Origin: an uncultured Christensenella sp.
GTDB taxonomy: Bacteria > Bacillota > Clostridia > Christensenellales > Borkfalkiaceae
NCBI GenBank assembly: GCA_910585705.1
Contig: CAJUER010000002.1
Coordinates: forward strand, 248,001-312,000
DNA length: 64,000 nt
Direction: 5' to 3'
Position 1 is the stretch's first letter; every line of letters begins with the position of its first letter. The notes beneath the pieces were generated by a model. That model ran no database searches and was not told the DNA's origin. It saw only the letters and a program-made list of their open reading frames with translations. Below, piece after piece: positions 23,572-32,455 of this stretch. Position numbers and translations under genes: made by a program.

Positions 23572-23821
23572 AATTCACGACTTGAAAATTTTGCCGCAAC
23601 ATTTTACGGACGTTAAAAGCGGACGCAAAAAAGCCGAGTTGCGCAAAAACGACCGCGACTTTGCCGTCGGCGATATGCTGATTTTGCGCGAATTCACGGG
23701 CACCGAATACACGGGGCGGCAGGTTTGCGCGACCGTGACGCACATTTTGAAAAATTGCGGTTTTGGACTCGACGACAATTACGCGATTTTAAGTATCAAA
23801 CTTTGCAGGGGGAAAAAATGA
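23564..23821 (+). CDS. ASCH/DUF3850-type small protein
   Basis: 85 residues. HDLKILPQHFTDVKSGRKKAELRKNDRDFAVGDMLILREF with YTGRQVCATVTHIL and a final NYAILSIKL match DUF3850, a PUA/ASCH-like fold that probably binds RNA or modified nucleotides. It overlaps the methylase by 8 nt. Confidence 0.85.
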   Translation: MAKIHDLKILPQHFTDVKSGRKKAELRKNDRDFAVGDMLILREFTGTEYTGRQVCATVTHILKNCGFGLDDNYAILSIKLCRGKK

Positions 23822-24036
23822 AAGTTTTTGCCGTGATATTGAGTTTGTTGTACATCGCGTTTTTTGTCGTAATCGTCTTTTGTGTCCCGCTTTCCGCAAT
23901 CTTGCTTATTTGCAAGGCTTGCGACGCGATTGCCGCGTCTTGGCTCGCCTGTTGCGTGCCGTTATTGATTGCGCTTGCGGCTTTGCCGTTTTACATAATC
24001 GCAAAAATCATACTTGACCAAAAGGAGGGCAAATAA
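23818..24036 (+). CDS. Small membrane protein with two transmembrane helices
   Basis: 72 residues. Two long hydrophobic stretches, VFAVILSLLYIAFFVVIVFCVPLS and WLACCVPLLIALAALPFYIIAKIIL, are separated by a short polar loop. It overlaps both neighbours (4 nt and 1 nt). Function unknown; its position before the packaging genes is not typical of a holin. Confidence 0.65.
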   Translation: MKVFAVILSLLYIAFFVVIVFCVPLSAILLICKACDAIAASWLACCVPLLIALAALPFYIIAKIILDQKEGK

Positions 24037-24599
24037 TGCCGAAACAAACAAAAAACACCCCCAAAAAGACCCGCGCTCCCGCTCCCGCCGAAAAAGCGGG
24101 CGTTGGCACTTCGGGCGAAAAGAAAAAACGCGGGGGCGAGTGTCAATACGCAAATAAGGTGAAACCTTATTTGGCAGACATTGAAAGGTACGTGCGGTGC
24201 GGTGTGACTGAAGGTCAAATTTGCGAATTTTACAAAGTCGGAAAAACGCAATGGGCAGAATACAAGAAAAAGTACCCCGAATTGACCGAAACACTTTACA
24301 AAGCAAAAAAAGCGTTGCAAACCGATTTAATCAACAAATCGTTTGAAGTTGCAATGGGTTATGACTACATCGAAACGACAACGGTCGAATACAAGGACAA
24401 GGAAGGCAACGTCACAGGGTCAAAAACGACGACTTACAAGCGGCACGCAAAAGCCGACGGAAATATGATACAATTCTTGCTTATCAACCGCTTTTCGGAC
24501 GAATACGCCCGCGACCCGCAGGCAATCGAATTGCGCAAAAAGGCACTTGAACTTGCAGAGCGCGGCGTAATACCGCCCGACCAAACGGAGGGCGTATAA
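24036..24599 (+). CDS. Terminase small subunit-like HTH protein
   Basis: 187 residues. The N-terminal ~40 residues are basic and disordered. A central helix-turn-helix (CGVTEGQICEFYKVGKTQWAEYKKKYPEL, ~65-95) is followed by MGYDYIETTTVEYKDKEGNVTGSKTTTYKRHAKAD, which strongly resembles small terminase proteins that recognise packaging sites. The typical late helix NRFSDEYAR follows. Confidence 0.75.
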   Translation: MPKQTKNTPKKTRAPAPAEKAGVGTSGEKKKRGGECQYANKVKPYLADIERYVRCGVTEGQICEFYKVGKTQWAEYKKKYPELTETLYKAKKALQTDLINKSFEVAMGYDYIETTTVEYKDKEGNVTGSKTTTYKRHAKADGNMIQFLLINRFSDEYARDPQAIELRKKALELAERGVIPPDQTEGV

Positions 24600-24600
24600 A

Positions 24601-25287
24601 ATGGCACTTGACCCGATACACGCGTTTTATTGCCGCAAGGACTTTTTGGACTTGGCGCAGGCTTGCAAAATCAAAAGCAACGGTATTTGCGCAATATGCG
24701 GGGGTGTATTTGACATCTCGTATTTGCGCGCACATCACAAAATCGAATTAACGCTCGACAACATCGACGACCCGCAAATCACGTTAAACCCCGACAACAT
24801 CGAAGTGCTATGCCACGACTGTCACAACCTAACACACGGACGGTTTGGCAACACCGTCGGTCAAAAGCACGTGTATTTAATATACGGCGCGCCGTATGCG
24901 GGCAAAAATACGTACGTCAACGCAGTTGCAACACGCAATGACATCGTTGTTGACCTTGACGCGATACATCGGGCGATATGTATTTGCGGGGCTTACGACA
25001 AGCCCGACGCGGTCAAACGCGTTGCGTTTAATATACGCGATATGTTGCTTGACGAAATACGCACGGCGACAGCGCGGCGCAAGTGGCAAGACGCGTACAT
25101 CATAGGTATGTACCCCGATAAATTCGACCGTGACATATTCGTCAAGGAATACAACGCCGAACTTGTACACATCGCGACACCGAAGGTCGAGTGTATTGCA
25201 CGTATCAATCAAGCGGGGTTGCCGACATCGGCGCGCGACGCGGCGGTCGGTTGGGTTGAGAATTATTTTGCGCGTTATCGCGATTAA
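24601..25287 (+). CDS. HNH endonuclease fused to a P-loop kinase-like domain
   Basis: 228 residues. Residues ~28-82 form an HNH zinc-finger nuclease: CAICGGVF, RAHHKIEL, then NPDNIEVLCHDCHNLTHGR. Residues ~93-228 carry a Walker-A-like YGAPYAGKNTYV and an Asp in IVVDLDAIH, as in small nucleotide or polynucleotide kinases. HNH proteins beside terminase are a known requirement for packaging cleavage in HK97-type phages. The extra P-loop domain is less usual and hints at end-processing. Confidence 0.82.
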   Translation: MALDPIHAFYCRKDFLDLAQACKIKSNGICAICGGVFDISYLRAHHKIELTLDNIDDPQITLNPDNIEVLCHDCHNLTHGRFGNTVGQKHVYLIYGAPYAGKNTYVNAVATRNDIVVDLDAIHRAICICGAYDKPDAVKRVAFNIRDMLLDEIRTATARRKWQDAYIIGMYPDKFDRDIFVKEYNAELVHIATPKVECIARINQAGLPTSARDAAVGWVENYFARYRD

Positions 25288-25413
25288 CTCCCCCCGTCGT
25301 CGCAAAAATTTTCGGAAGTCGAAAAGACTGCCAGCCGAAATCATTTTGCATACACAAGGAAAATTTGACTTTTTTTCCGAAAACTTTTGAAAATAAAAAC
25401 ACGGAGGCGGCAC

Positions 25414-25764
25414 ATGGCAAAAGATACCGCAAAAAAATCAAAGTCGGAACTTGCCGACGACGAATACAAACGGCTCGTCGACCTTTACACGGACGCGGGC
25501 GCGGACGCAACGCGGTTGCAAGTCAACGACGCGCTTATACGCAAAGTTGCCGAATTGTGGGCAGACTTGGAAATGATAAAGACATTGCCGCTTTTGATAT
25601 ACGACCGCCGCAACCCGACCGTGCAAAAGGAAACGGCGGCAGGTAAGGCTCGGACGCGGTACATGGCGCAATATGCGTCTTGTATGCAAAAGTTAAACAA
25701 GGAAATGTTGGGAGCGTTGAATAATGACGACGACGACGGCTTGTCCGAATACGACGACGAATAA
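25414..25764 (+). CDS. P27-type small terminase-like protein
   Basis: 116 residues. Helical, with a basic start and acidic end (NNDDDDGLSEYDDE). It contains RLVDLYTDAGADATRLQVNDALIRKVAELWADLEMI and a Gly/Lys-rich KETAAGKARTRYMAQYASCMQKL, the common layout of P27 family proteins just before the large subunit. It overlaps terL by 41 nt. The 126 nt before it are AT-rich with no gene. With the gene at 24036 there are two small-terminase candidates. Confidence 0.65.
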   Translation: MAKDTAKKSKSELADDEYKRLVDLYTDAGADATRLQVNDALIRKVAELWADLEMIKTLPLLIYDRRNPTVQKETAAGKARTRYMAQYASCMQKLNKEMLGALNNDDDDGLSEYDDE

Positions 25765-27604
25765 CGCGGACGCGGTGGCGGTCGCGGTCGATTGGTTGCC
25801 GATAAACCCCAACATCACGCCGTTGCAGGGTTGGCGCGCAATAAACCCCGATGTCGGCGGTCGGCATAGTTATTTAATCGAATATTACAAGGCGTGCCGC
25901 GCGGGTGAAATACTTGTCGGGCGCGAATTGCAAACAACTCTTGAAGGGCTTATTCAAGATATTTTGCACCGCTCCGACGTGTACCGTTTTGACCTTGCTC
26001 CCGCACATAAGCGCATAAATTTTATCGAAAAAGAAGTCAAGCACTTTGAGGCACCGTTCGCGGGCAAGCCTTTCAAACTTGCGCTTTGTCAAAAAGCAAT
26101 CGCGGAGGCAATATTCGGCTTTTACATCTACGACCCCGAAACGTCCGACAACGGGCGTTGGGTGCGCCGCTTTCAAGAAGTGCTCTTGCTTATGGGGCGC
26201 AAAAACGGCAAGACACCTTTCACGGCGGCGTTAGTGCTTGCCGATTGGGTTTGCGGCGAGGCGGGTCAAAAAGTGATGTGCGCGTCGAACGACTACGAGC
26301 AGGCAAGTTTGATTTTTGATTGTATCAACGCTTTTCGCGAGGAGTCAAGGTCGATTGAACGCGTCACAAAAAAGACCGTCAAGGGCATATTTTTCGGAAA
26401 CCCCAAACAACGCAAAAAAACGGGTAAATTTTCGGCGCAAAACAAAGCGACAATCAAAAAAATGTCGGCGCGTCAAAAAGCACTCGAAGGGCGAAACTTA
26501 AAAACCGTTATTGTCGACGAAGTACACGAAATGCAGGACGCGTCAATGGTATTGCCGTTGCAAACGTCATTGTCTACGCAGGACGAGCCGTTGTATTTTG
26601 AAATCACAACCGAAGGTATCGTGCGCGACGGTTATCTTGACAAACGCTTGATTGCCGCCCGCAAGGTGTTACGCGGCGAGGAAACCGCCGACCGTTGGTT
26701 GATATGGCTTTACACGCAGGACAGCGAGGCAGAAATTTGGAACGACGAAAGGACATGGCAAAAGTCAAACCCCCTTGTCGGCATTGCAAAAAAATGGTCA
26801 TACTTGCGCGAAAAAGTCGACATCGCAAGCAAAAGCAACACCGACCGCGCGTATATACTCGCGAAAGACTTTAACTTGAAACAATTGTCGGCGGCGGCTT
26901 GGTTGCGTCTTTCCGACATCGTTGCTTGCGACGGCACCTTTACGCTCGACGACTTCAAAAAGACATGGTGCGTTGTTGGTGTTGACCTTGCGGAAACAAA
27001 CGACTTGTGCGCCTGCACCTTTTTGTTTATGCGCCCGAACGACCCGACAAAATACTTGTACACGATGTACTTTGTTACATCGGCGAAAGCGGGCGACTTA
27101 CAATCGACGGACTCGCCGACCAACCCCGAAAAAAAGGACTACAAGCAATGGTCGGCGGCGGGGCTTGTACGTATCGTCGACGGCAACGTAATCGACGACG
27201 ACGTTGTTGCAAGGTACATACGCGAAATTTACGACACGTACGGCATACGCCCGTTAAAAATCGGCTATGACGAATGGCACGCGAAGGAATTCGCAAAAAT
27301 CACAATACACGACTTCGGCGCGCAATACGTAACAAAAATCAAAATGACGTGCGAGTCATTAAACACGCCGACGCGTACACTCGAAGAGGACTTGCGCGCC
27401 CGTCACATCAATTACAACAACAATGAAATGTGCGCATGGTGCTTTAAGAATACCGCCATACGTCACGACGGCAAAGGTTTTGTAATGCCCGAAAAAATCG
27501 CGGGTTATGTCGGCAACAAAATCGACGGCACGATGTCAAAGGTTATCGCGTACGCCGCATTGCGCGAGTGCAAATCGGAATTTATGAAACGTATCGGAGG
27601 TTAA
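25724..27604 (+). CDS. terL: Terminase large subunit (HK97-type)
   Basis: The 626-residue packaging motor. Walker A GRKNGKT lies at 158-164, Walker B VIVDEVHEM at ~262-270, the coupling motif near EITTEG (~293) and the RNase-H-like nuclease begins at VVGVDLAETND (Asp ~421), with a further acidic site in KIGYDEWHA. It cuts and pumps phage DNA into the prohead. The start lies inside the preceding gene; the first ~25 residues are low-complexity Thr/Asn. Confidence 0.96.
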   Translation: MTTTTACPNTTTNNADAVAVAVDWLPINPNITPLQGWRAINPDVGGRHSYLIEYYKACRAGEILVGRELQTTLEGLIQDILHRSDVYRFDLAPAHKRINFIEKEVKHFEAPFAGKPFKLALCQKAIAEAIFGFYIYDPETSDNGRWVRRFQEVLLLMGRKNGKTPFTAALVLADWVCGEAGQKVMCASNDYEQASLIFDCINAFREESRSIERVTKKTVKGIFFGNPKQRKKTGKFSAQNKATIKKMSARQKALEGRNLKTVIVDEVHEMQDASMVLPLQTSLSTQDEPLYFEITTEGIVRDGYLDKRLIAARKVLRGEETADRWLIWLYTQDSEAEIWNDERTWQKSNPLVGIAKKWSYLREKVDIASKSNTDRAYILAKDFNLKQLSAAAWLRLSDIVACDGTFTLDDFKKTWCVVGVDLAETNDLCACTFLFMRPNDPTKYLYTMYFVTSAKAGDLQSTDSPTNPEKKDYKQWSAAGLVRIVDGNVIDDDVVARYIREIYDTYGIRPLKIGYDEWHAKEFAKITIHDFGAQYVTKIKMTCESLNTPTRTLEEDLRARHINYNNNEMCAWCFKNTAIRHDGKGFVMPEKIAGYVGNKIDGTMSKVIAYAALRECKSEFMKRIGG

Positions 27605-27606
27605 AA

Positions 27607-27780
27607 ATGGACGACGAAACAAGAAAACAACAACCGACGCAATATCAACGCGAAATACGTTGCCCCGTTCATAATAAACTTTTGGGACGTTACGACGGGC
27701 GCGTCGGCGTGATTAACGTCACGTATTATTGCCCGCTTTGCAAGCGCGAGTACACGTTTACAATCAAAAAAGACGCATAA
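27607..27780 (+). CDS. Com-like zinc-ribbon small protein
   Basis: 57 residues. IRCPVHNKLLG and YYCPLCKREYTF form a two-strand zinc knuckle, in the manner of phage Mu Com, a translational regulator of a methylase gene. It starts 3 nt after terL, behind CGGAGG. By analogy it may bind RNA; here no target is evident. Confidence 0.6.
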   Translation: MDDETRKQQPTQYQREIRCPVHNKLLGRYDGRVGVINVTYYCPLCKREYTFTIKKDA

Positions 27781-27816
27781 TTGCGAAATTTTACGCACGA
27801 AATGCCCGACAAGGTG

Positions 27817-27845
27817 TTGACTTCGTTCGATAAAATCGCTATAAT
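27817..27845 (+). promoter_or_regulatory. Strong promoter for the structural operon
   Basis: TTGACT and TATAAT with exactly 17 nt between, ~165 nt before the portal gene. The only consensus promoter seen between the early region and the capsid genes. Confidence 0.85.
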
Positions 27846-27869
27846 TAAAGCAAATTTAATAAACGTATC

Positions 27870-27990
27870 CGTCGGCACCCGCTGACGAGTACCCCATTTT
27901 TGAATATAATCTCAAAAACAAGTGGGTCGATATGCTATCAATCGCACGCTTTCGCGTGTTGGTAGTTATCGACCCACTTTTTTATTTTTC
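27870..27990 (+). promoter_or_regulatory. Structured leader with mutually exclusive hairpins (attenuator candidate)
   Basis: Hairpin 1: CGTCGGC/GCTGACG (27870-27887, loop ACCC). Terminator: 27920-27931 with 27968-27979 (12-bp AAGTGGGTCGAT stem, nested helix 27935-27965) followed by T6. Alternative helix: TTTTTGA/TCAAAAA (27897-27918) with ACCC (27891-27894) pairing GGGT (27924-27927), which would break the terminator stem. This is the arrangement of an attenuator or riboswitch in front of the portal gene. Confidence 0.65.
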
Positions 27991-28008
27991 GCAAAAGGAG
28001 GCAACCGC

Positions 28009-29313
28009 GTGGCGTTAAAACAGGCAATCGAAAATTTACTCGGTTGGGGCAGGTCGAAAATTTACGGGCGACAGTTTATCAACAATCAAGTGCTTTTCTC
28101 GTCTTTCGGCAACGATATTCACAAATCGGACATTGTAAAAACCGCAATACATCGTGTCGCGGAGGAAGTGTCAAAGTGCAACATAAAATCGGTAATTGAA
28201 AAGCAAAACCCGCACCGTATTGAAGTTAGACCGTCCGACGATATAAACGCCGTACTCGCCGCCCGCGTCAACCCGCTTTGCGGGCTGAAGGACTTTTTAT
28301 ACAAGGTCGCATATTTAACAATCGTCAACAAAAATTGCTTTATTTATTGGGCGTATGACGAAGTGCAGATTGACGGCTCCGACAAGGTGCGCCGCGTCAC
28401 GCGCGGTTTTTACCCGATAGAAAACGCAACCGTCAAATTGTACTACGCAGGCGACGAAATGCGCGTCGAACTGACAAGCACTTGCGGCGGCATTGTCCTT
28501 GACTGTCCGTACGCTGATATAATTCACGTGCGCAACGGTTACGGCGCAAACGCATACTTCGGTGGCGGCAGGTCGGGCGGCGGCGAATACCGCGACTTGC
28601 TCGGCAACTTGCAAACAATGCAGGTAATACACGAGGCGGTGCCCAAATCGTTAGAGGCAAGCCTTTCGCTTAAAGGCATATTGTCAATGAAAACCGTTGC
28701 CGATGTCGACAAAAAGACAATCACCCGCGACGAATTCGAGGAGCACCTTTTCGACAGCAAGTACGGCATTGTTGCGACAGACTATGAAAGCGAATTTACA
28801 CCCATAAACATCAACGCAACGGACATACCGTCAAACATCTTGACGTTTGTGCGTGACGAAATACTTGCGCCGTTCGGCGTGTCGCTCCCGATATGGTTGA
28901 GTAAGTACACCGACAGCGAATATACGGCGTTTTATCAAACGGCGGTCGAAGGCTTGTTGATGTCGATTGCGGAGGCAATGAAAATCACTTTATTTACCCC
29001 GCGTCAACTTGCATACGGGCACACGATAAAGTATTACGACAAATTGGTGCAGTCGCTTTCGTTTGAACGTCGACAGCAAATCGCGGAATTAACAAAGGAC
29101 GACGCGTTATTGTCCCGCGACGAACGCCGCGAGTTGCTTGGGTATGAGCCCGACGGACAACCCACCCGCGTGTCATTGAACTACATCGAAGTGACGATTG
29201 CAAACGAGTATCAAATGGCAACTATTAAACAGCAAAAAAACAACGACAATGCGGACGCGGCGCAAGATACTACGACCGCCCCCGCAAAGGAAGGTGACAC
29301 CGATGTTGATTAA
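28009..29313 (+). CDS. Portal protein (HK97-type)
   Basis: 434 residues, forming the ring through which DNA enters the head. Features include the N-terminal KTAIHRVAEEVSKCNIKSV, the wing/stem residues VTRGFYPI and YADIIHVRNGY, and the LAPFGVSLPIWL..SEYTAFYQTAVEGLL segment typical of HK97/SPP1-like portals. The start is GTG, 7 nt after AAAGGAGG; an upstream in-frame ATG sits inside the leader hairpin and is unlikely. The end overlaps the protease gene. Confidence 0.92.
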   Translation: MALKQAIENLLGWGRSKIYGRQFINNQVLFSSFGNDIHKSDIVKTAIHRVAEEVSKCNIKSVIEKQNPHRIEVRPSDDINAVLAARVNPLCGLKDFLYKVAYLTIVNKNCFIYWAYDEVQIDGSDKVRRVTRGFYPIENATVKLYYAGDEMRVELTSTCGGIVLDCPYADIIHVRNGYGANAYFGGGRSGGGEYRDLLGNLQTMQVIHEAVPKSLEASLSLKGILSMKTVADVDKKTITRDEFEEHLFDSKYGIVATDYESEFTPININATDIPSNILTFVRDEILAPFGVSLPIWLSKYTDSEYTAFYQTAVEGLLMSIAEAMKITLFTPRQLAYGHTIKYYDKLVQSLSFERRQQIAELTKDDALLSRDERRELLGYEPDGQPTRVSLNYIEVTIANEYQMATIKQQKNNDNADAAQDTTTAPAKEGDTDVD

Positions 29314-30001
29314 CGAACACACGCCGCCCGAAAGCGGCAAAAACGGCATTGTATATCGTACGGCACCCGACAATGCGCCCGTCAACATTAAACCGCTTGA
29401 AGGACTTGTCGAAGGGTACCCGATTGTGTTTGGTGCCCGTACACAAATTGGCAACTATTTTACGGAGGAAATCGACCCGCACGCGCTTGACGATGCCGAC
29501 TTGACCGACATCAAATTTATGGTCAATCACAACGACGGTATGATACCGCTTGCGAGGCACCGTCGCGGCAAACGTTCGACAATGGACGTTGAAGTCACGT
29601 CGCAGGGTTTACATATCAACGCACGACTTGACGTGCAAAACAACAGCACCGCCCGCGAATTATGCTCGGCGGTCGACCGCGAGGACATCGGCGATATGTC
29701 GTTTGCCTTCGGGGTCAAAATAGACGGTGACGAATGGTCGGGACTTGACACCGATATGCCGCACCGTCGCGTTACAAAAATATCAAGGGTTTTCGAGGTA
29801 TCGGCGGTCAATGACGGCGCGTACCCGCAAACTTCGATATACGCCCGCTCCGCCGCGTTGGACAACGCAAAAACCGTGCTTGAAAAAGCGCGCTCGGCGG
29901 CGGCGTTGGACAACGAAAAAAGGGCGGCAAGCGAGCAAGCGGCTTTAAGGCTTGCAAAAGAAAAATTTTTATTTATAAGGAGTCTTAAAAACTATGACTA
30001 A
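29303..30001 (+). CDS. HK97-type prohead maturation protease
   Basis: 232 residues. PIVFGARTQIG..EEIDPHAL near the start, the active-site His in MVNHND (~73) and the Ser in IGDMSFAFGV (~131) match the phage U35 serine protease. The Ala-rich C-terminal ~50 residues may act as scaffold. It processes capsid subunits during head assembly. Confidence 0.9.
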   Translation: MLINEHTPPESGKNGIVYRTAPDNAPVNIKPLEGLVEGYPIVFGARTQIGNYFTEEIDPHALDDADLTDIKFMVNHNDGMIPLARHRRGKRSTMDVEVTSQGLHINARLDVQNNSTARELCSAVDREDIGDMSFAFGVKIDGDEWSGLDTDMPHRRVTKISRVFEVSAVNDGAYPQTSIYARSAALDNAKTVLEKARSAAALDNEKRAASEQAALRLAKEKFLFIRSLKNYD

Positions 30002-31280
30002 ACAGGAACTTCTCAACAAGCGCGCCGCACTCATTGCAGAAATTGACGGCGCGGACGAAAAGCGTTTTGCCGAAATCAAGGCAGAACTCGCAAAAGTTGA
30101 TTATCAACTTGAACTTGCCGACAGCGACGAAAAACGCGCGGCAAAAACCAACGCTGACGACGAACAGCGCGCCGCGCGCGATAAGACCCCCGCGCCCGCC
30201 GACAACGGCACGGACGAGCGCGGCAAGACAATTATCGCGAACAACGGCAACGCCGCCGCAACGGGCGTTGCAACGGCTGATATGAGCAAAGAAACCGCAC
30301 TCCGCTTTGCGAAGTCGGCTTTCGGTAAACAGGTACGCGCGGCACTTGATAAATTGCCCGCAAACCTTTCGGAAAACGAAAAACGCGCAATCGGCATTGC
30401 AATCACCACCACGAGCGAAACCTACAAGGCACCTTCGTCGACCGAAAACGGCGTAAACAACGGCGGTATTTTTATTCCGCAAAACGTGCTTTATGACTTG
30501 CTCGAAATCGACGCCCCCGACTCCGCGTTTTACCGTGACGTTACCGCGACGCATATCAAGGGTGCGTTGGTATTCCCTTACGTTATTGAGTCAAGCAACG
30601 GCGAAGGCAAGGGCAAAAAGGAAACCGAAAAGAGTAACGACCGCTCCGTCAAGTGGGGCAAACTTACGCTTGCGCAGGGCAATTACCCCCTTACAATCGA
30701 AGTCACGATGGAATTGCTCGCCCTTACCGACGAGGAATTCGCCGAATATTTGCTCGCCGACCTTTCAAACGAAATGAACACATTGCTCGCCGACGAAACG
30801 CTTTACGGTACGGGTAAAGACGATTGTATCGAAGGTGCAACCGTCGGTGCAATTAAGGGCACCGCATACACCGCAGGCGGCGAGGCTGACGCAATCAAGG
30901 CGGGTTTGCTTAAACTTTCCCGCCGCGCACGCAAGGGCGCAAAGGTTTATATCTCGCGCTCGATGTCGCTTGATATGGCGTTTGAAAAGGACGACAACGG
31001 GCGTTACATTTTCCCGATTTATAACAGCACGGGCATATCGTCCATTGTGACTGTGCCCGTTGAAGTCGACGAGGCGTTGCACGACGGCGACTTTATAATC
31101 GGCAACGCGCGCAACTACAAACTCAACTTTACAAAAAGTATTGAAGTGTACCCCGAAGTACACGGCAAAACCCGCGTAATCGAGTACACGGCGCACGTAA
31201 TGGTCGCAGGCAAAGCCGCGCCCAACAAATTCTATTACGGCAAGAAATCGACAAGCGGCACGCAGACCACCAACACCTAA
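29994..31280 (+). CDS. Major capsid protein (HK97 fold)
   Basis: 428 residues. The N-terminal ~105 residues are a charged, helical delta/scaffold-like domain (MTKQELLNKRAALIAEIDGADEKR pattern). The mature body follows, with the N-arm, VKWGKLTLAQGNYPLTIEVTMELLA (E-loop/P-domain), and a C-terminal A-domain ending RVIEYTAHVMVAGKAAPNKFYYGK. The start overlaps the protease end. A small GTTGCT/AGCAAC hairpin lies just after the stop. Confidence 0.9.
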   Translation: MTKQELLNKRAALIAEIDGADEKRFAEIKAELAKVDYQLELADSDEKRAAKTNADDEQRAARDKTPAPADNGTDERGKTIIANNGNAAATGVATADMSKETALRFAKSAFGKQVRAALDKLPANLSENEKRAIGIAITTTSETYKAPSSTENGVNNGGIFIPQNVLYDLLEIDAPDSAFYRDVTATHIKGALVFPYVIESSNGEGKGKKETEKSNDRSVKWGKLTLAQGNYPLTIEVTMELLALTDEEFAEYLLADLSNEMNTLLADETLYGTGKDDCIEGATVGAIKGTAYTAGGEADAIKAGLLKLSRRARKGAKVYISRSMSLDMAFEKDDNGRYIFPIYNSTGISSIVTVPVEVDEALHDGDFIIGNARNYKLNFTKSIEVYPEVHGKTRVIEYTAHVMVAGKAAPNKFYYGKKSTSGTQTTNT

Positions 31281-31346
31281 ACTTGCGGCGGCGGGTTGCT
31301 ACGTAACAGCAACACAAAATCGGTGAACGATTAAGGAGTTTTGACA

Positions 31347-31613
31347 ATGCAGACAATGCAAGAAGTTGACAAAATCTTATACAAATTGGGCTATTACAAC
31401 AGCGACCCGCAAAAGCAAGCCGAAGTGCAAGGCTATATCGACGAGGCGACCGAATTTATGCGCGAAAGCGGCGTGCCCGACACGAAATTGACATCGCAAC
31501 GGGCATACGTCGTCAAGTCGATATGGGCAGACTATCGCGACAAGGGCGACGACGACAAGATTGTAAAAAAAGACGGTATGGTCGTTGCCCTTATCGCGCA
31601 ACTGCGGAGGTAA
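31347..31613 (+). CDS. Head-tail connector (gp6-like)
   Basis: 88 residues, all-helical. YIDEATEFMRESGVPD..TSQRAYVVKSIWADYRDKG matches the helical connector that attaches to the portal. The ATG was chosen over the TTG 6 nt upstream because AAGGAG is then at 8 nt. Confidence 0.75.
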   Translation: MQTMQEVDKILYKLGYYNSDPQKQAEVQGYIDEATEFMRESGVPDTKLTSQRAYVVKSIWADYRDKGDDDKIVKKDGMVVALIAQLRR

Positions 31614-31616
31614 CGC

Positions 31617-32030
31617 ATGGCAAAACAAACCGTAAAACGCAAGCGCACGTTGATTAAAATTGCGACGCAAGTCACGAACTACACCGAAGGCGTTGGCGCA
31701 AGTACGGAATGGCAAACAATATCGGTATGTGTCGGACACGCTATGCCCGACAACGCGCCGATTATGTCCGATTGCCTTTATTGCGAATGGCTTGGCTCGT
31801 ACGGGTCGGTCGCGATACAGCAACAAGCGGACGGAGTGACGCGCCCTGCGCGGGTGCGTATGCCGTTTGTGCAAAGTGTTTACGACGCGTTGCTTGCGGG
31901 CGATGTGCGCATTTACCTTGACGGAAAGACGGACGCGGCGCACACTTTCACGCTCGCGTCGGCGGCTGACAATTACTTAAACGAAAACAAAATGCTTGAA
32001 TTTAACGTCAAACAATATTCAACGAGGTAG
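31617..32030 (+). CDS. Head-tail adaptor protein
   Basis: 137 residues, beta-rich, starting MAKQTVKRKRTLIKIA. It occupies the usual slot for the head-closure (stopper) protein between gp6-like and gp10-like genes. No sequence motif beyond position and size. Confidence 0.65.
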   Translation: MAKQTVKRKRTLIKIATQVTNYTEGVGASTEWQTISVCVGHAMPDNAPIMSDCLYCEWLGSYGSVAIQQQADGVTRPARVRMPFVQSVYDALLAGDVRIYLDGKTDAAHTFTLASAADNYLNENKMLEFNVKQYSTR

Positions 32031-32032
32031 TC

Positions 32033-32455
32033 ATGGGAATTCTCGGCATAGTACAAAAAAAACTTGATACATTACTTTTGCCCGACGGTGTCTTGTCGCA
32101 CCACCTGCGTCGTGTAAAGGTCGAAAAAATCAACGGCGGCAAAACCCCCGTCAATAATGACGAGTACGTTGTTTACCGTCTTGTATCGACCAAAAATACC
32201 GCATACGGCGATGGTCGCGCACGTCTTGTACGTCAATATGTCGACATCAATTATTACTACTCGTACGAAAAGACGGACGCAAGATACAAAGACGCGGAGC
32301 GGCGCATAAAGGCAATTAAAACGGCTTTTTTGTCCGACCCGCGTTTTAGACTTGCAAACGGTGAAAGTGACATCTACGACAGCGACAACCCGTATCGCGG
32401 CATAAATGTCGAGTTTTTATTTGTCGGGGTAATCGAAAATGGCGAAAACGGTTGA
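32033..32455 (+). CDS. Tail-completion/terminator-type protein
   Basis: 140 residues. The pattern YVVYRLVSTKNTAYGDGRA..VDINYYYSYEKTDARYKDAERRIKAI is typical of small proteins at the head-tail joint. It overlaps the gp10-like gene by 17 nt. Its order relative to the gp10-like gene is slightly swapped against HK97, so the exact role is uncertain. Confidence 0.65.
   Translation: MGILGIVQKKLDTLLLPDGVLSHHLRRVKVEKINGGKTPVNNDEYVVYRLVSTKNTAYGDGRARLVRQYVDINYYYSYEKTDARYKDAERRIKAIKTAFLSDPRFRLANGESDIYDSDNPYRGINVEFLFVGVIENGENG

Noticed and set aside
27867..27935. CTGACGAG in the portal leader resembles a hammerhead ribozyme core
   Set aside because: The bases around it pair into a plain 7-bp hairpin (CGTCGGC/GCTGACG), there is no GAAA partner and no cleavable NUH with matching stems.
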